A stretch of DNA of 64,000 bases from Dendrobium chrysotoxum (Eukaryota; Streptophyta; Magnoliopsida; Asparagales; Orchidaceae), in NCBI GenBank assembly GCA_019925795.1, contig CM034305.1:67010573-67074572 (forward strand), written 5' to 3'. The translations under genes and the position numbers were made by a program. Positions 44,990-57,149 of the stretch are shown here, piece by piece (position 1 is the first letter of the stretch; every line of letters begins with the position of its first letter). Under the pieces are notes generated by a model, which was not told the origin of the DNA, did no database searches, and was given only the letters and a program-made list of their open reading frames with translations.

Positions 44990-45790
44990 TGACAGAATCT
45001 ATTAGATGATTGAGTCAGTTAAGCTAGCCAGTCGAGAACCCAATAAAATTAAATGGGCCCAAAGAGCATGCTCAACTAAGACTATCTTGGCAACTTGATC
45101 ACTTTCTAGCATAGTATGACGCAATCAACTTGACACTTAAAAGAAAATATTGCAAAACTGGGTGATCAATACGATGGCTTGATTAATCTTCTTACTCAAC
45201 TTTGTTGAAGTTTGGATTGACTCGAAAGAAGATCCATAACCAAAGCACTAAAACTTAGATATGGCAATAGTAAGGGAAAGAAAATATGCATGAAGTCCCA
45301 AGGAAGATCAGATCCCCTTCAAACACACAATAGACAAACGTCCTATATATACAAGAGGATATTACTATAAAAGAAAAAATATGCTTTGTTTAGGTCATAT
45401 TAAATCTTAAGATGGAACCAAATTTAAATTAGGTGATGGTACACTTAAAAATCTTAAGATCCACCAATCTAGATATCCTTTGAAAGAAGGATTTACCTCC
45501 TTATTCTTAAGCATATATAAATATCCTTTAAATCATAATAGAGAGAATCTTTTTTTTTTCTTCTTATAAGAAACATTTTGAGAGAAAATATATAATAATG
45601 AAAGTAATCACCGAAAGAGAAGTTACTATAAGCAAGATTTATCTACTTGAATTCTCCTTTACTCTTCTTTATCTCTCTAGCACAATTGATCTTCTTTCTC
45701 ATCAAATTTTTTGGACCTAGCTACATTTACCTTTTAATCTTTCGTCATCCTTGAATTGGATGTTAACATTTTAATGATGCTTTCATTAGG
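44990..45790 (+). repeat. Possible LTR fragment
   Basis: LTR-like order without visible ends: a non-coding part, GTCCTATATATACAAGAGG (45341) and GCATATATAAATATCC (45510) TATA-like sites, then a pyrimidine-rich stretch. Low confidence. Confidence 0.25.
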
Positions 45791-47282
45791 ACATGATAAA
45801 AATGAAGAAGAAAAAGATCTAGTGATTCAAATGAAGAGAGAGAGAGAGAGCATTCCATTTAAAAGCAAACAAAGTCTCAACATCAAGTTGTCATAGATAG
45901 GTTGACAATAATAGAGATGGGGTCCTAGCGTAACAGCTTGATGCAATTGCTAATGGTAGGTTAATGGTCCATCATTACTGGCATACATGAGATGGGAGAC
46001 ATAGCGGCTTCAAATAATGAAGCCGCTCCACAACTAAGAAGGTTTCACAATCCTTCAAGTCAAAGAAATTAGAAAAATGATACTTCATACTCAAAATAAT
46101 CAATTAAAGAGGGTTAAAATCAATTTTTAGTCCAAAGAAGTGGTATCTTTACTATAGAAAAAGTATCATTATCCTACACATTTATCACTCATTCATTTAT
46201 CATATTTCACCAATGAAACATTGAGGAAATGTTATATCATAGAATTTAAAACTCTTTAGCTGAATCTCAGCAATGATTTGATGAACTAATATTATCATCT
46301 AAACGTTAACAAAACAGAAATGCCCTAAATAACACCAAGTTTAACTGAAGTTGTTGTGCCTAAGAGCATTCATAATGACAAAAAAGTAGCAGCTATGAAA
46401 AGCTTCATAATATATCATAGGGGAGGTTCATTTTTCAAAAATAATTTGATGTACACACACAAACATATAGTTCATATTAGCATAAATTGATCACCGTATA
46501 GACACAATGAGTCGGATAGTATTATATAAGATCATAATTTATATATGCAAACACAATAACCACTGCATATAGACATAATAGTCACTATGATAATTGATAA
46601 TATATACGACGGTTTCATTCATTAAAAAAATGCTAATAATTTTAAATAAGGAAAGTGATATCTTTCTATCACATAAGGAAAATATGATCATACCATTTGT
46701 TTGCTTAAAACATCAATTATGAAGTAATCATCACACAAATAATTAGGGGGTAGGGGCATCACAATGAGGGGGTCATCATACTCAACCATATCATAGGGTA
46801 AATGGGCCTAAGGCCATGGGTGGGTTCCACATTGCCTACCATTAACATAGATGAAGACATTATATACTATTAACAACAGGGTCTTGAAAATACCCAACCC
46901 ACCAACCCATGCTGTGATGCTCCTAGTTGGCCAGCACTTAGGCCGGGCCCGCTGCTATGCTCATAACCCATCGGGCCCTTCATGTTGGCCGACCCGAACA
47001 CTAATTATTATTATTATTTTCACATCTTTGGATAATTTAATTAATTATGTGCAGTCATGTATGCTATCCTTAGCCAAGAATCAAATAAGATCAAAATGTA
47101 TGAAAGGTGGTCAAAGCCAAATTAAAATTTTCTCTGATTTGACCCAAGTAGTATGGAGATATAAGAAGAAAGTCATGTCATGTCTGATATTATCATGCAT
47201 GATTTTAAATTTTTAATATATAATATTATTTTATCTTAAATTAAATTAGTTATTATAAATTGGAGTAAGCAAAGAAAAATAA
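45791..47282. other. No gene seen
   Basis: AT-rich with a GC-rich island at 46895-47000 (GGCCGGGCCCGCTGC). The 121-codon plus ORF there has no family resemblance and is not supported. Confidence 0.45.
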
Positions 47283-47411
47283 GATGCTTTTGCGACAACT
47301 TTTTTATTGCTTTCTAAAACAGCTTTCTAATACACAAATTTCATGAACTAAAAATTTTTGTGTTAGAAAACTGCTGTAAAAAGCAGCAAGAAAGTTGTCC
47401 CAAACGAAACC
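47283..47411. mobile_element. Tourist-like MITE, 129 bp
   Basis: GATGCTTTTGCGACAACTTT ... TTGTCCCAAACGAAACC, TAA on both sides; near-perfect hairpin around AACTAAAAATTTTTGTGTTA. Confidence 0.8.
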
Positions 47412-47637
47412 TAACTTATCATTTGCATTATCTATATATATAGCTTGTAATGATCCTATAACTTTCATTTTAGAACCTTTATTAGCAAGCTAATCTTCTA
47501 CAAATGTTCGACTCTATAAAGTAATATTATGATCTTTCTCGTGCAATAAAAACATTTCCAAAGAATGCATTGTTTATTAGCAGTATGTTGTGTTCTTGAT
47601 TAAATATTTCTAATTAACAGCGAAGTCGTCAATGTTC

Positions 47638-47640
<3 letters not shown>

Positions 47641-47682
<42 letters not shown>
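47641..47682. repeat. (TA)n microsatellite
   Basis: About 20 TA units. Confidence 0.9.
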
Positions 47683-47684
<2 letters not shown>

Positions 47685-47750
47685 GGCATGTTTATAATGG
47701 TAGAGTAATTAAAAAAAATAAAAATAAAATAATGGTAGAGTAATTTCTTT

Positions 47751-47876
47751 TTTTTTTTGGGACATTTAGGCCAATTAAAACAGACTCACACACACAACGC
47801 ATACACAAAGACTCGAATCTAAGACCTCTTAATTGGTAGCCTAAGCTCCCAACCAACAGGTCAAGGTGAGCTGTGT
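47751..47876 (-). mobile_element. tRNA-derived SINE, about 126 bp
   Basis: Flanked by an exact 13-base duplication GAGTAATTTCTTT (47738-47750 and 47877-47889). On the minus strand: GTTGGTTGGGAGC (A-box-like) near 47850, AGATTCGAGTCT (B-box-like) near 47815, and a final A-rich tail. These Pol III promoter parts plus the tail and duplication define a SINE. Confidence 0.85.
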
Positions 47877-47889
47877 GAGTAATTTCTTT

Positions 47890-48552
47890 AGAAATAATAG
47901 ATATGTGTTTTTTTATATTCCAACAACAATTCTCAATAAAGTCCTTGACTTCAGAAACGTTTTTTAGGAAAGTTTATAAGGAAATCTATATCAAGAAGAA
48001 TGCATATATATATCTCAACGTAAAATGAATGATGATAACGAATTATTTATGAGAGTTTTATATGGAGTATTTCCTCATAAGATTTATGTGTCCAAGTTTT
48101 CAAAGTATGTGATGCACACTTCTATTATATATATATTCAGAGGATAGTCAAGTCAAGAGTACTGTGCAACAAGACAGACAGTCATACTCTCTCTCTCTCT
48201 CTCTCCCTTTCTTTCTCTCTCTCTCTCATCTTGAAGTGTGCAAAGAATCAGAGATGCAAGTTGCAACAAAAAACAATGAATATTATTGATTACTCATCAT
48301 ATTCATGTACGTCTAGCAAACTACATTACAGTCTCTACAATTTAGTGCAAGAGACTACTAGCTAGCTAGCTTCAGTCCCCAAAGCAACCAGGCATCTATC
48401 AATTTCTCTTCAATAAGAACCTCCTCCCTTCCTCTTCTCTTCATGGAATATATTGATCTCTCTATACATATACTTGAAACAAAGCAGAATCTTAGATTTC
48501 TTGTCAGCTTCTTCTTGCAGTCATAGTCTTATCCATGCCCTCATACCTTCAT
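47890..48552. other. bHLH 3' flank; (CT)n microsatellite
   Basis: Probably includes the bHLH gene's 3' UTR at the right. A (CT)n run lies at 48188-48228. No other gene seen. Confidence 0.5.
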
Positions 48553-48676
48553 CTGTACAAAGCAACAGCTGAATTAATCAGTAAAGCTAATAGAGGAAAG
48601 AGACATACAAGAAAAACTCATATTATTGGAACAAATATACAAGTTATATTTTATATTTAGATACATACCTCTATGT

Positions 48677-50207
48677 TTAATATGGGCCCTCTCCGTTGCT
48701 TCCCTGCTGAAACAAGCACATGTTGTTGAGAACTATATTATTGAGAATTAGCTCTTGTCTCTCATCACCAACTTGCATAAAAAAACTATCATTCTCCTGT
48801 AAAATCCATATATGAATTCACAATGTGCTCATTGTTAACCAAGGTAAGTGATCAAGCTCTCTCTCACACACACACTCTCTATCTCTCTCATACCTGAATG
48901 AGGGGAATGGAACCTTGGCACTGCAACAATAATGGAGGAGGGTTCATCATAGTCTCATATGCTTTGGATGAGCCTTGATCAAGGTCTGTGGCTTGAGTGA
49001 GGCTAGCATGGAGTAAAGAGGATGGCATTGGCTGTTTTATCATATTTACATAATCAGTCACAAGCCACTGAGGAATGCTATTATAAGTTCATAGAGATAT
49101 ATATATATATATATCATGAAATTCTTTATTTTTAGCAAGATAAGATTTTAATAAAAATAAAAAAGTGAGACCAATAATCTCCACTACTATTAGTTTGTCC
49201 TGTCTACATATGCTCACCTCTGTTTGGTTGACAAGACAATCATAGTCAACAGAAAAGTCAAACAGCATTGGATTCACACTTGCAAGCTTCATTGACAGAA
49301 ACTAGAATTTGGTCAAAAAAGAAAAAAAAAACACCATTAGAGAGCAAATAACATATCAGTAGCCACTCAAAATCCTTAGTTAAATAAGAAAACTTTTCAA
49401 TTAGATTCAGTACTTACCTCTATTTGGTTCTGCAAGGACTGAACATAATTGATGATCTCATCAAGCATCAAAGCTTTCCCTACCACCTGATAATATAAAC
49501 ATATCACAGTACATAATCCAGCTAACTCAATGTATACATTATTTATTCATATATAGATTACATATTTATTTCTTTGTTTCTTTGTTTCTTTATTTGTTCA
49601 TTTATTTATGATGATGAACCTTTTCACAGCCAGGAACAAGTCCCTGAAGAACCTTCATCCTCTCACTAATCTTCTCTCTTCTAAGCTGATCATATCCAAA
49701 TATAAACCAAGTCATAACAAAGATCGATGAAATTAAGTAATTAATAGCTCCATTAATATAATTAGAAATGTAATAATAATATTTACTCTCTCTGCAAGGC
49801 TATGACTATCAGTTGCTTGACCTCTCCTTGCTCTAACATGTATATAACCTACAGGAGGCTCCTCCCCTTCCTTCATCTTCTTCTCGTCAATTGCCTTCTT
49901 CTGCCTCCTATTCCTTCCGTTCTTTGTAACCTAACAAATCAAATAACATCAATTGAATCAAATATTAATGAATCTCGTCTTGCTCAAAGTGTGAGGTTTT
50001 ATATGAATAGATACAAACAAATTTATATGTTACCTTGAAGTTATATAGATTATTACTCTCCATGTAGTGAGAAGAATTAGCATTGTTGATTGAACTGCTT
50101 CTGCTCATAGGCTGATGAACAGTGGAGGAGGAATCAGGGATCGTCTGATCAGCTGAGTCCTGATAGTAGAGGAAGGGATCAAAGGGGACCGAGTGGTTAT
50201 TGGTCAT
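48677..50207 (-). CDS. bHLH transcription factor, BEE/HBI-like (subfamily XII)
   Basis: Exons on the minus strand: 50207-50034, 49930-49787, 49685-49620, 49486-49418, 49301-49218, 49067-48894, 48706-48677. All introns are GT-AG and phase 0; the product has 246 residues. The N-terminus is Ser/Asn-rich. Then comes [20 protein letters not shown], with H-x3-E-x3-R of the basic region (HSLAERLRR) that reads the E-box CACGTG, and the helix-loop-helix ([40 protein letters not shown]) up to [16 protein letters not shown]. These words are typical of BEE1-3, HBI1 and relatives, growth regulators in brassinosteroid, light and temperature signalling. Within that group I cannot name the orthologue. A 3' UTR intron is likely (48668-48553, GTATGT...TACAG). 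Looks intact. Confidence 0.93.
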
Positions 50208-50392
50208 CTTTTCAGTTGAGAAGTGGGAGAGGAAGGTGTTGGTTATGGTTGGAGAAGGCTGTCTACTTCAAATAAAGTCCGGGAAAGAGACTAAAAATCT
50301 TATTAAAGACCTCCTGAAGAGAGAGAGAGGGAAGGAGAACAGACTTGTAATTTCTCTATGATAGCAGGACTGACCAGACCTGCGGTCCCTGC

Positions 50393-50400
50393 TTTATATA
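50393..50400 (-). promoter_or_regulatory. TATA box of the bHLH gene
   Basis: TATATAAA on the minus strand about 190 bases before the start codon; a GA-rich leader follows (50280-50340). Confidence 0.6.
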
Positions 50401-50634
50401 AAAAGTTGGGATAAGACCCTTTGTAGATCTCTCATACTTTTTTTAGTTGCTCTCTATAAATCGCTCAGTCTATGTCGGCACTGAGTTACTCTCCCACAGG
50501 GCTTGGACCAGCAGACTAACGAGGGGGCCATTATAACTGGGGGCTCAGACTGGATCGTTGGGAGAAAGAATAGAGTAACGGTACACTACTGAATTTATAA
50601 TCAAGCATAATTTTGTTGTGTTGATAGGTAAAAT

Positions 50635-51092
50635 CAAGGGCGGATCCAGCCTTAATTTTCAGGGGGAACAAATTTATAAGTAAAAGTGTATATTTTTTTT
50701 CATAAATATCCTTACAATCAAAATTTATTCTGAGGGCGCCGGCTCTCAACCCCTATTTGTTCATCGTTGTACACTTTGCAGAAATGTCGGGGGTCCAAGG
50801 AGGCAGTGCCCCCTGGCGGGGTTTGATATTTTTGGATTCTCTTTACTATCTCTTTGTATTTGGTTCATTATTCCCTAACAATAATATCTCTACACAAATT
50901 GTTTAATTATGTTTGGGCAATTACCTAAAAACCATAGTATTTTAAAATTTTTAGGGGGGGCAATTGCCTAAAAACCCTTGTAGTAAAGACTAAAAAATAC
51001 ATTGAATGTGATAAATTATCTAAATAATCATATAATAAATTTTTTTTTTATTTTTTGAGCCCCCCCCCCCCCATAAGGTGGATCCTCCCATG
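50635..51092. mobile_element. hAT-like non-autonomous element, 458 bp
   Basis: Ends CAAGGGCGGATCCAGCCTTA and, inverted on the right, CATGGGAGGATCCACCTTA. Flanks GGTAAAAT and AGTAAAAA agree at 6 of 8 bases, as a decayed 8-base hAT duplication. Shares its left end and internal words (AATTTTCAGGGGG, AATATCCTTACAA) with the inverted copy at 53929-54281. Non-coding. Confidence 0.65.
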
Positions 51093-51296
51093 AGTAAAAA
51101 AGCTCCCTTTTTAGGTCAACAATTAGCCTTATCATGATAATATTATTAGAGCATGTTAATGAAGAAATATTAATATGTTAATGAAGGCTGTTACATAAGT
51201 TTTCAATAAATTAGGATTATTTTTTTCTATCTATTTTTCAACATAGTATTCATAGGGGAATTTAGGCCAGAGTCATGTGTCCTTCATGATGACTTA

Positions 51297-51360
51297 TATT
51301 TTATTTGAGACGACTTTTTACTATTTTAAAAATAATAAGAAAGCTGTCTCAAATGAAGCC
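51297..51360. mobile_element. Tourist-like MITE, short deletion form
   Basis: TTTATTTGAGACGACTTTTT ... AGCTGTCTCAAATGAAGCC; only ~64 bases, both ends kept and the centre lost. Confidence 0.6.
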
Positions 51361-51800
51361 ATGTCTTAATGTTCAACTCCTCTTTATGTTATAATTTGTG
51401 ATATAAAAAATTTGCAAAAAAATTGAAACATTAGAAAGCGTTATATGCATGTGAAAACGTATAAACACATATATAACAATTTTAAAAAAACTATCATAAA
51501 TATTGCAATTAGTGTGAGTCAAATATTACAAAGGACGTTATTCCCTATAATTAGATAAGACATTAACAGAAAATAATAGACATAAACGATAAAGAATAAC
51601 TCTTGTAATAGAATTAGGATGAATTTTAAAATGTCAAAATTATCATCAAGAGATGTTGGGTGGTCTACTTTATAATTCTCTTTATAGAAGGAAAAACTAG
51701 TTGACCGAGAAGATGAAGAGCAAATGCCAAAGATCGATTAACATTGTAGCTTTGTTGTGATAGATTGATATTCAGGAAGACGAGCAACATGTCCATGCAG

Positions 51801-51968
51801 GGAAAAATTATTCTGTGCGGACATCGGACACATTCGGACGTCCAGTATGCTCGGTATTTTAGTTGTACCGAGCGGTATCGACCGCGGCTCGGTATCAACT
51901 CGGTATTGGATGTGACGCATTTTCATTGGAGTCCGAATGTATCCGATGTCCGCACAGAATAATTTTTC
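51801..51968. mobile_element. Foldback MITE with 37-base near-perfect inverted ends
   Basis: AAAAATTATTCTGTGCGGAC and the following CATTCGGAC are matched on the right by GTCCGAATG and GTCCGCACAGAATAATTTTT, with one mismatch in 37. The core has an inner palindrome around CGGTATCGACCGCGGC. No target duplication is evident. Confidence 0.8.
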
Positions 51969-52640
51969 AGTAGGTGATCGAAGAACATAAGATGATACTC
52001 AATGAGAAGAATCATATTATGATTAATGGAGAGCGTTAGAAGTTAAATGATGGTGATGAGCATGCAGAAAAGATAATTTTCATAATAGAAGAAAATATCA
52101 AAGAGGAAAATGATATGATCAGATGTTGATGATTAATAAACATACGATGAGAAATTTTTTTGTAATCAATTGTAGAATCAAGATGAGAATAGTATGAGAT
52201 TTCAAATTAAGATTACTCTATCTTTTATATATTTTCTGGAATCAACTGACATATTTAGTCAGGAATCAACTGACATATTGCCAGCCATAATAATGGCGCA
52301 TCAATTTCAACCTAAGAAATATAAGTTGTAACCAAAATGATGAAGAATTAGCTCAGTGTTTCACTATCATCATGGCGAGTTGGTACACTCATTAATTTCT
52401 ATCGCCGTCAATTAATTCTCTCTTAAAACTTTCACATAAATGCGTGGGTGAGTTTGTGCAAATGAGAGGGGTATGTATCTCTTCAGTATCAGGTTTTGCT
52501 GCATGATAATGATAGATCGAAAAGGCTTCAAGATGAAATGTAAGTGAAAGTATATCATATATTTTGAATTCATAAGTGTCACGCACAGGATATTATTATG
52601 TGGCATGACAGGCAAGAGAGTGACATCTATTCTGATATAT
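51969..52640. other. No gene seen
   Basis: AT-rich; only short frames without family resemblance. An 18-base direct repeat (GGAATCAACTGACATATT) is at 52241 and 52262. Confidence 0.45.
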
Positions 52641-53110
52641 TTTATGGCAACGTAAGGCAAATATAGGTCGGATTGATCAAGTAAAATAATTAAGTCGATT
52701 CAACAACCTGATCACCATCTTTAAATCAGCTTAACTTGGCATGTTTGGAAGCCTCGAAAGGCCTTGATCAGTCATCTATTATCATTATTCGTCAAGGATT
52801 ACAGTAACATAAAAGTCGCTCAAGACCTTGAATCCTCTAGTGCTCCTACAGTCCTACTCACCCAGGATTAATTGCAGCTTGGCAAGTCTCTTATGAGTAG
52901 AGGACCTTGGCTACTCGCTCGTTGAGTAGAGCTAGCTAGGTTTTCTCATATATAAGGCGACCTCACCTGGGATACTCATCCTTTTTCTTAGAACTTGCTA
53001 GCTCATAGTTCTCATGACCTGGTTGTCTAGTTTCTACAAGTGTAACTACAGTAAAATTTTATATATTTTTTCTTGTTATTTTTTCAGTTCATCATATGTC
53101 ATTGACTATA
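52641..53110 (+). repeat. Possible LTR fragment
   Basis: A CATATATAAGGCGACCTC TATA region at 52950, preceded by short GA/CTC-rich words (GAGTAGAGGACC) and followed by a leader-like part. No ends seen. Confidence 0.3.
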
Positions 53111-53928
53111 GCCCCAGCCAATAAATAAGAGTCAAAAATATATCTGTATAGGAACAATTACAGCAAGCTTCTGTGTCAATCAAAGCTATATATGTTCAGT
53201 TTTACAGTTTTTCTTTATAGTTATTGGAGACAATATAATTTTTTATATTATTATATATAATTATATATATAAAGTTTTCTAAATATAAAATTATATTATA
53301 TTTGTTGAATAAAAAATATTTATATATTTGAAAATTTTGAAAAGGACAAGTCATGTTGCATGCATGATGAGAGAGATTTGCATGCATGCCTTTTCCCAGG
53401 CATGAAAGATTTTGCTTTCAGTAATTATGGTGCAGCACATTTTCACATGTCAAAGACGAATTACTATTCAGAGATGATCAATTATCCATTCTGAATAATT
53501 TTTTTTATTCAATCAAAATTCATAAGAGTAATTAATATTCTTTAATTTAATAAGCACACAGTGCATGTAATATGAGAATTACTCATTGATAAAATTTCCA
53601 ATTATTTTCTTGAATGGAATAATTAAAAGAAATTTTATACTCTTCAAAAAATCTACATCAATAAAAATACTCCCAAATATAAAAATGTCACTTTCTCAAT
53701 TTGATTATTCCATCTAAAAAAGTGAATTTCTTCAAATTTTTAAAATAAAATAAAATTACTTATTGTACTATGTTTTGATGGGAAAATAAAATATAATTTA
53801 ATTCTAATTAGAATTAAATTTATATTAATATCTTATAAGTGCAATAATCATTAAATATGAATATATATCTCCTGATATATGTTATTTCTTGATAAGCTAA
53901 CTTATATATACTAATAATTAGGTATATA

Positions 53929-54281
53929 CGAGGGGTGGAATCCCCAACTGCCCAGGGGTAATTACATAGATTTTTAGGTATTATTACAAGAAGCATTTGC
54001 CCCCCCCCCCCACATCCCTAAAAGTTTTAAAATACTATGATCTTTACACAATTGCCCCCAACATAATTAAATACATTGTGTAAAGTTATTATTGTTAGGG
54101 AACGATGAACCAAATATAAAAAGAATCCAAAAATATCCTTACAACCAAAATTTGTTCCGGGGCGCTGCCCCTTGACCCAGCGACCTGACCTATATATATA
54201 TATATATATATGAAAAAAAAATCTCTACAGTTTTACCTATAAATTTGCCCCCCCTGAAAATTAAGGCTGATTCCGCCCTTG
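53929..54281. mobile_element. hAT-like non-autonomous element, inverted copy
   Basis: The right end read inwards is CAAGGGCGGAATCAGCCTTA and then AATTTTCAGGGGG, as at 50635 in the other direction; the left end is CGAGGGGTGGAATCC. It contains a C run (53999-54011) and a (TA)n run (54191-54211). Flanks are (TA)-rich, so the duplication cannot be judged. Confidence 0.6.
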
Positions 54282-54299
54282 ATATATAACTTATTATAA

Positions 54300-55430
54300 G
54301 ATGAGATATCTTATTTATTGATAAAATATTTATTTTTAATGAAAAATTTCATTTATGAGTGTGAACTTCATTGAAGATGCAGGATGAACATTTATGATAA
54401 ATTAACTCCCTTATTAAGATTAATTACTTTTGTAAGTAATATGAGTGTGAATGTGGACACATAGATATTGCTAGGGCTGAACTTGACCTCACACATACAC
54501 ATAGTACATTTTGGACATATCTTACTAAACTCTACCAATTTTTGTACCAATATTTTACCTTTGAACACTTTAAAGTGGATGCATCCCATCATTTTAATGA
54601 ATGCAAGAGAAGCTCCAAAATTTAGTACACTCTCTTTTTAAAATCTTAGCTCAAAATTATATTTATATATAATTTAAATATAAACTAATTATTTCATTCA
54701 TGAAAGAGATCCAAAATTCAATTACTCTAACTTTATATTTTTTTTATAATTTTGAATTAACTCAAAACTCTCAAAAATATATTATTTCATCAATAACAAA
54801 TAACAACAACATTAATTAATATACTTATAATTTTTATTCCTTTTTTTTTGTGGTTTTAGCAAAACAACTAGATAAAATAATTTATTACACTATTACCCTC
54901 CATTTTTTCATTATAACCATTGGGAGTCGGCCATGCCATGTGGATTACTCATCCTTACTTTCACAGTCAATAATTCTGAAATGTCAATAACAATTCCGTT
55001 AGTTAGTTGCCATTGATTTTTCATGCATTTAGTTATTAGAAATTCTTCCTTTTAACGATATTTTTGTTAGAAAAAGGACCCGAATGACCAGACATTATGT
55101 AAAGGACAAACTTTCCTTGTATGTTTCTGTAAAATGCGACAGTACAAAGTTAAAACCATCCTTTTTCAAGCTGAGATATACAACACCTTTCTTATTAGCT
55201 ACATAGGTGTAGGATCTAAGCGACAGTAAAGAAAATAATGTATTAATATAATTTTTATCATTTTATTGGTCTAATTAAAAATTAATAATAATTTAATTTT
55301 AAAATACAGGAAAGACTTATATATAGATCATAAAAATTTTATATATTTATAAAACATTTATAAGAACCTGAAAAAAAATTGGATGTAAATGCTACTACTA
55401 AAATGAATCTCAAAATTATTAAATTTATTT
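54300..55430. other. No gene seen
   Basis: Very AT-rich; no recognisable feature. Confidence 0.5.
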
Positions 55431-55442
55431 CAAAATAAATGC

Positions 55443-55681
55443 TTTTTTTTTTAGAGAATCGGGGTATCTATATGGTGCCACTTAATAGGAGGCGCATGGC
55501 GGCGTAACTAATCCCTCGGCGAGTCTACCAGCAACCAACTTCACAGGTGCAGGACCCGTAGTTATTTTATTTTTCGCCCCACTTAAGGGGTCGCGACGCA
55601 TGAGAGGGGAATTGAATATGAGTTGAGGTTATCAATCATGCTCGCCCACCAACCTAGCTAAGTCTGGTGGATTTTTTTGTT
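55443..55681 (-). mobile_element. tRNA-derived SINE, about 235 bp
   Basis: Minus strand: TTAGCTAGGTTGGTGGGCGA (A-box-like) near 55670-55645, ATTCAATTCCCC (B-box-like) near 55610, and a terminal A tail (TTTTTTTTTT at 55443 on the plus strand). Flanks AAATAAATGC (55433-55442) and AAATAAGTGC (55682-55691) are a 10-base duplication with one mismatch. Confidence 0.78.
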
Positions 55682-55691
55682 AAATAAGTGC

Positions 55692-56473
55692 AATATAAGT
55701 ATTAATTAATTAATTACTAATTACACTGATCTTAAAATAACCAAATGCCATTAAAATCCATTCAAAATTTATTATTTTTTTTCATAGACCAAAACAGAAA
55801 CAAGAAAACAAAAATACATAATGACGAAGACTTTAAGGCATCATAGATTTCCTACTGTGCCTGTGACCAATTAGGGTTCCAATATTGAAAGGCCCCAACA
55901 GTCCAAGCTTTTTCAAAGCCTGAGACCAATTCACAGAAATATACAAATAAGTGTAATAATATAATATCATCAATAGCACAGGCAAAGAATACCATCAGTA
56001 GGTCCTTGGCACTGCTGAGAAAACAGATGAGGCAACCAGCAGGAGCTAGCATTTTCACAATTTATTATACATTTCTTATATATTTATAAATTCATATAAT
56101 TTTTAATCCCATCAAAAATATCATTAATATTAACATATTTTAATAAGATATATTTTCATTTATATTCTTTTTGTGCTTTAAATATTAAAATAACGTGTCA
56201 ATAAAATAAATATTTAGATGTTAAATATGAAAATACATTTTATTTTTTTAGAACTTTAGCATTATTTTTCATAGAATTTTGTTAAAGAAAAAAACTTTTT
56301 ATAACTATATTTAAATATGATAATTATTAAAATAAACTATTATGAGACTTTTAAAAACGAAATAAATTCTATAATCCTCCCGACTTAAAATTTAAAAAAA
56401 AAATTTACAAGCCTACAATTATTTATGCAGATTTGCTCCAGATGGACCCCAAGATGAAAGGGCAGAGTGTAGG
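55692..56473. other. No gene seen
   Basis: AT-rich; short frames only. Confidence 0.45.
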
Positions 56474-56635
56474 GAGAAATTATTCTGTGCATAATCTGGA
56501 CAGAAAGAATCATCTGAACTGTGAGTGTATTACTGTATACATACAGTATGTATAAAATTTTAATACACACTGTGTACAAATACTCGCATATCAGGACGGT
56601 TCTTCCCATCCGGACTCCGCACAGAATAATCTCTC
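56474..56635. mobile_element. Foldback MITE, diverged copy
   Basis: GAGAAATTATTCTGTGC on the left and GCACAGAATAATCTCTC on the right, with TCTGGACAGAAAGAA matched by TTCTTCCCATCCGGA inside; same family as 51801 and 20413. Confidence 0.75.
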
Positions 56636-56763
56636 GAATGCAGGAATGGCCTTGTATAGCAGCTCAGCGATTGCCTCAAGGGTTGTAAATTTCATCATTT
56701 TCACGCAAATTTATTAGACAATAAAGATCAATCAGCTGAAAGTTATGGAATAAATTTAACTAT

Positions 56764-56945
56764 TAGATTTTGTTTGAGGCCTCGTTCTAAATGTTTTCTA
56801 AGGCTTCGCTTGAGATAACTGTAGTATTATTTTTTAAATAAATTTTATAGAACAAAATTTTCTATTAAAATTCTGTTTTATAAATAATACGAAAGCTGCC
56901 CCAAATGAAACCTAAAGCTATAAAAAAAATGTCTCAAGAGAAACC
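56764..56945. mobile_element. Nested pair of Tourist-like MITEs
   Basis: The inner copy 56802-56912 (GGCTTCGCTTGAGATAAC ... CCAAATGAAACC, TAA both sides) sits within an outer copy whose left part is GATTTTGTTTGAGGCCTCG and right part ATGTCTCAAGAGAAACC followed by TTA. Confidence 0.7.
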
Positions 56946-57149
56946 TTAATTAACATTGATCAGTGTTATAGTAAGGTAAAAGGGATCATGGAGTAATGCT
57001 TTTGAACAATAATTACAATCAGTATGGTTTAAATCAATTCAGGGAATAACAGAGGTAACAATAATCATAAATAAAAAACACATGAAGATTAGTACATAGA
57101 AACCCAGCACAAAATACAAATGTCAACAGTTAAATTTGATTAGTGCTTG

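Noticed and set aside
46851..47216. 121-codon plus ORF
   Set aside because: No family resemblance, includes a poly-Ile tract from an ATT repeat, and crosses a GC-rich patch.
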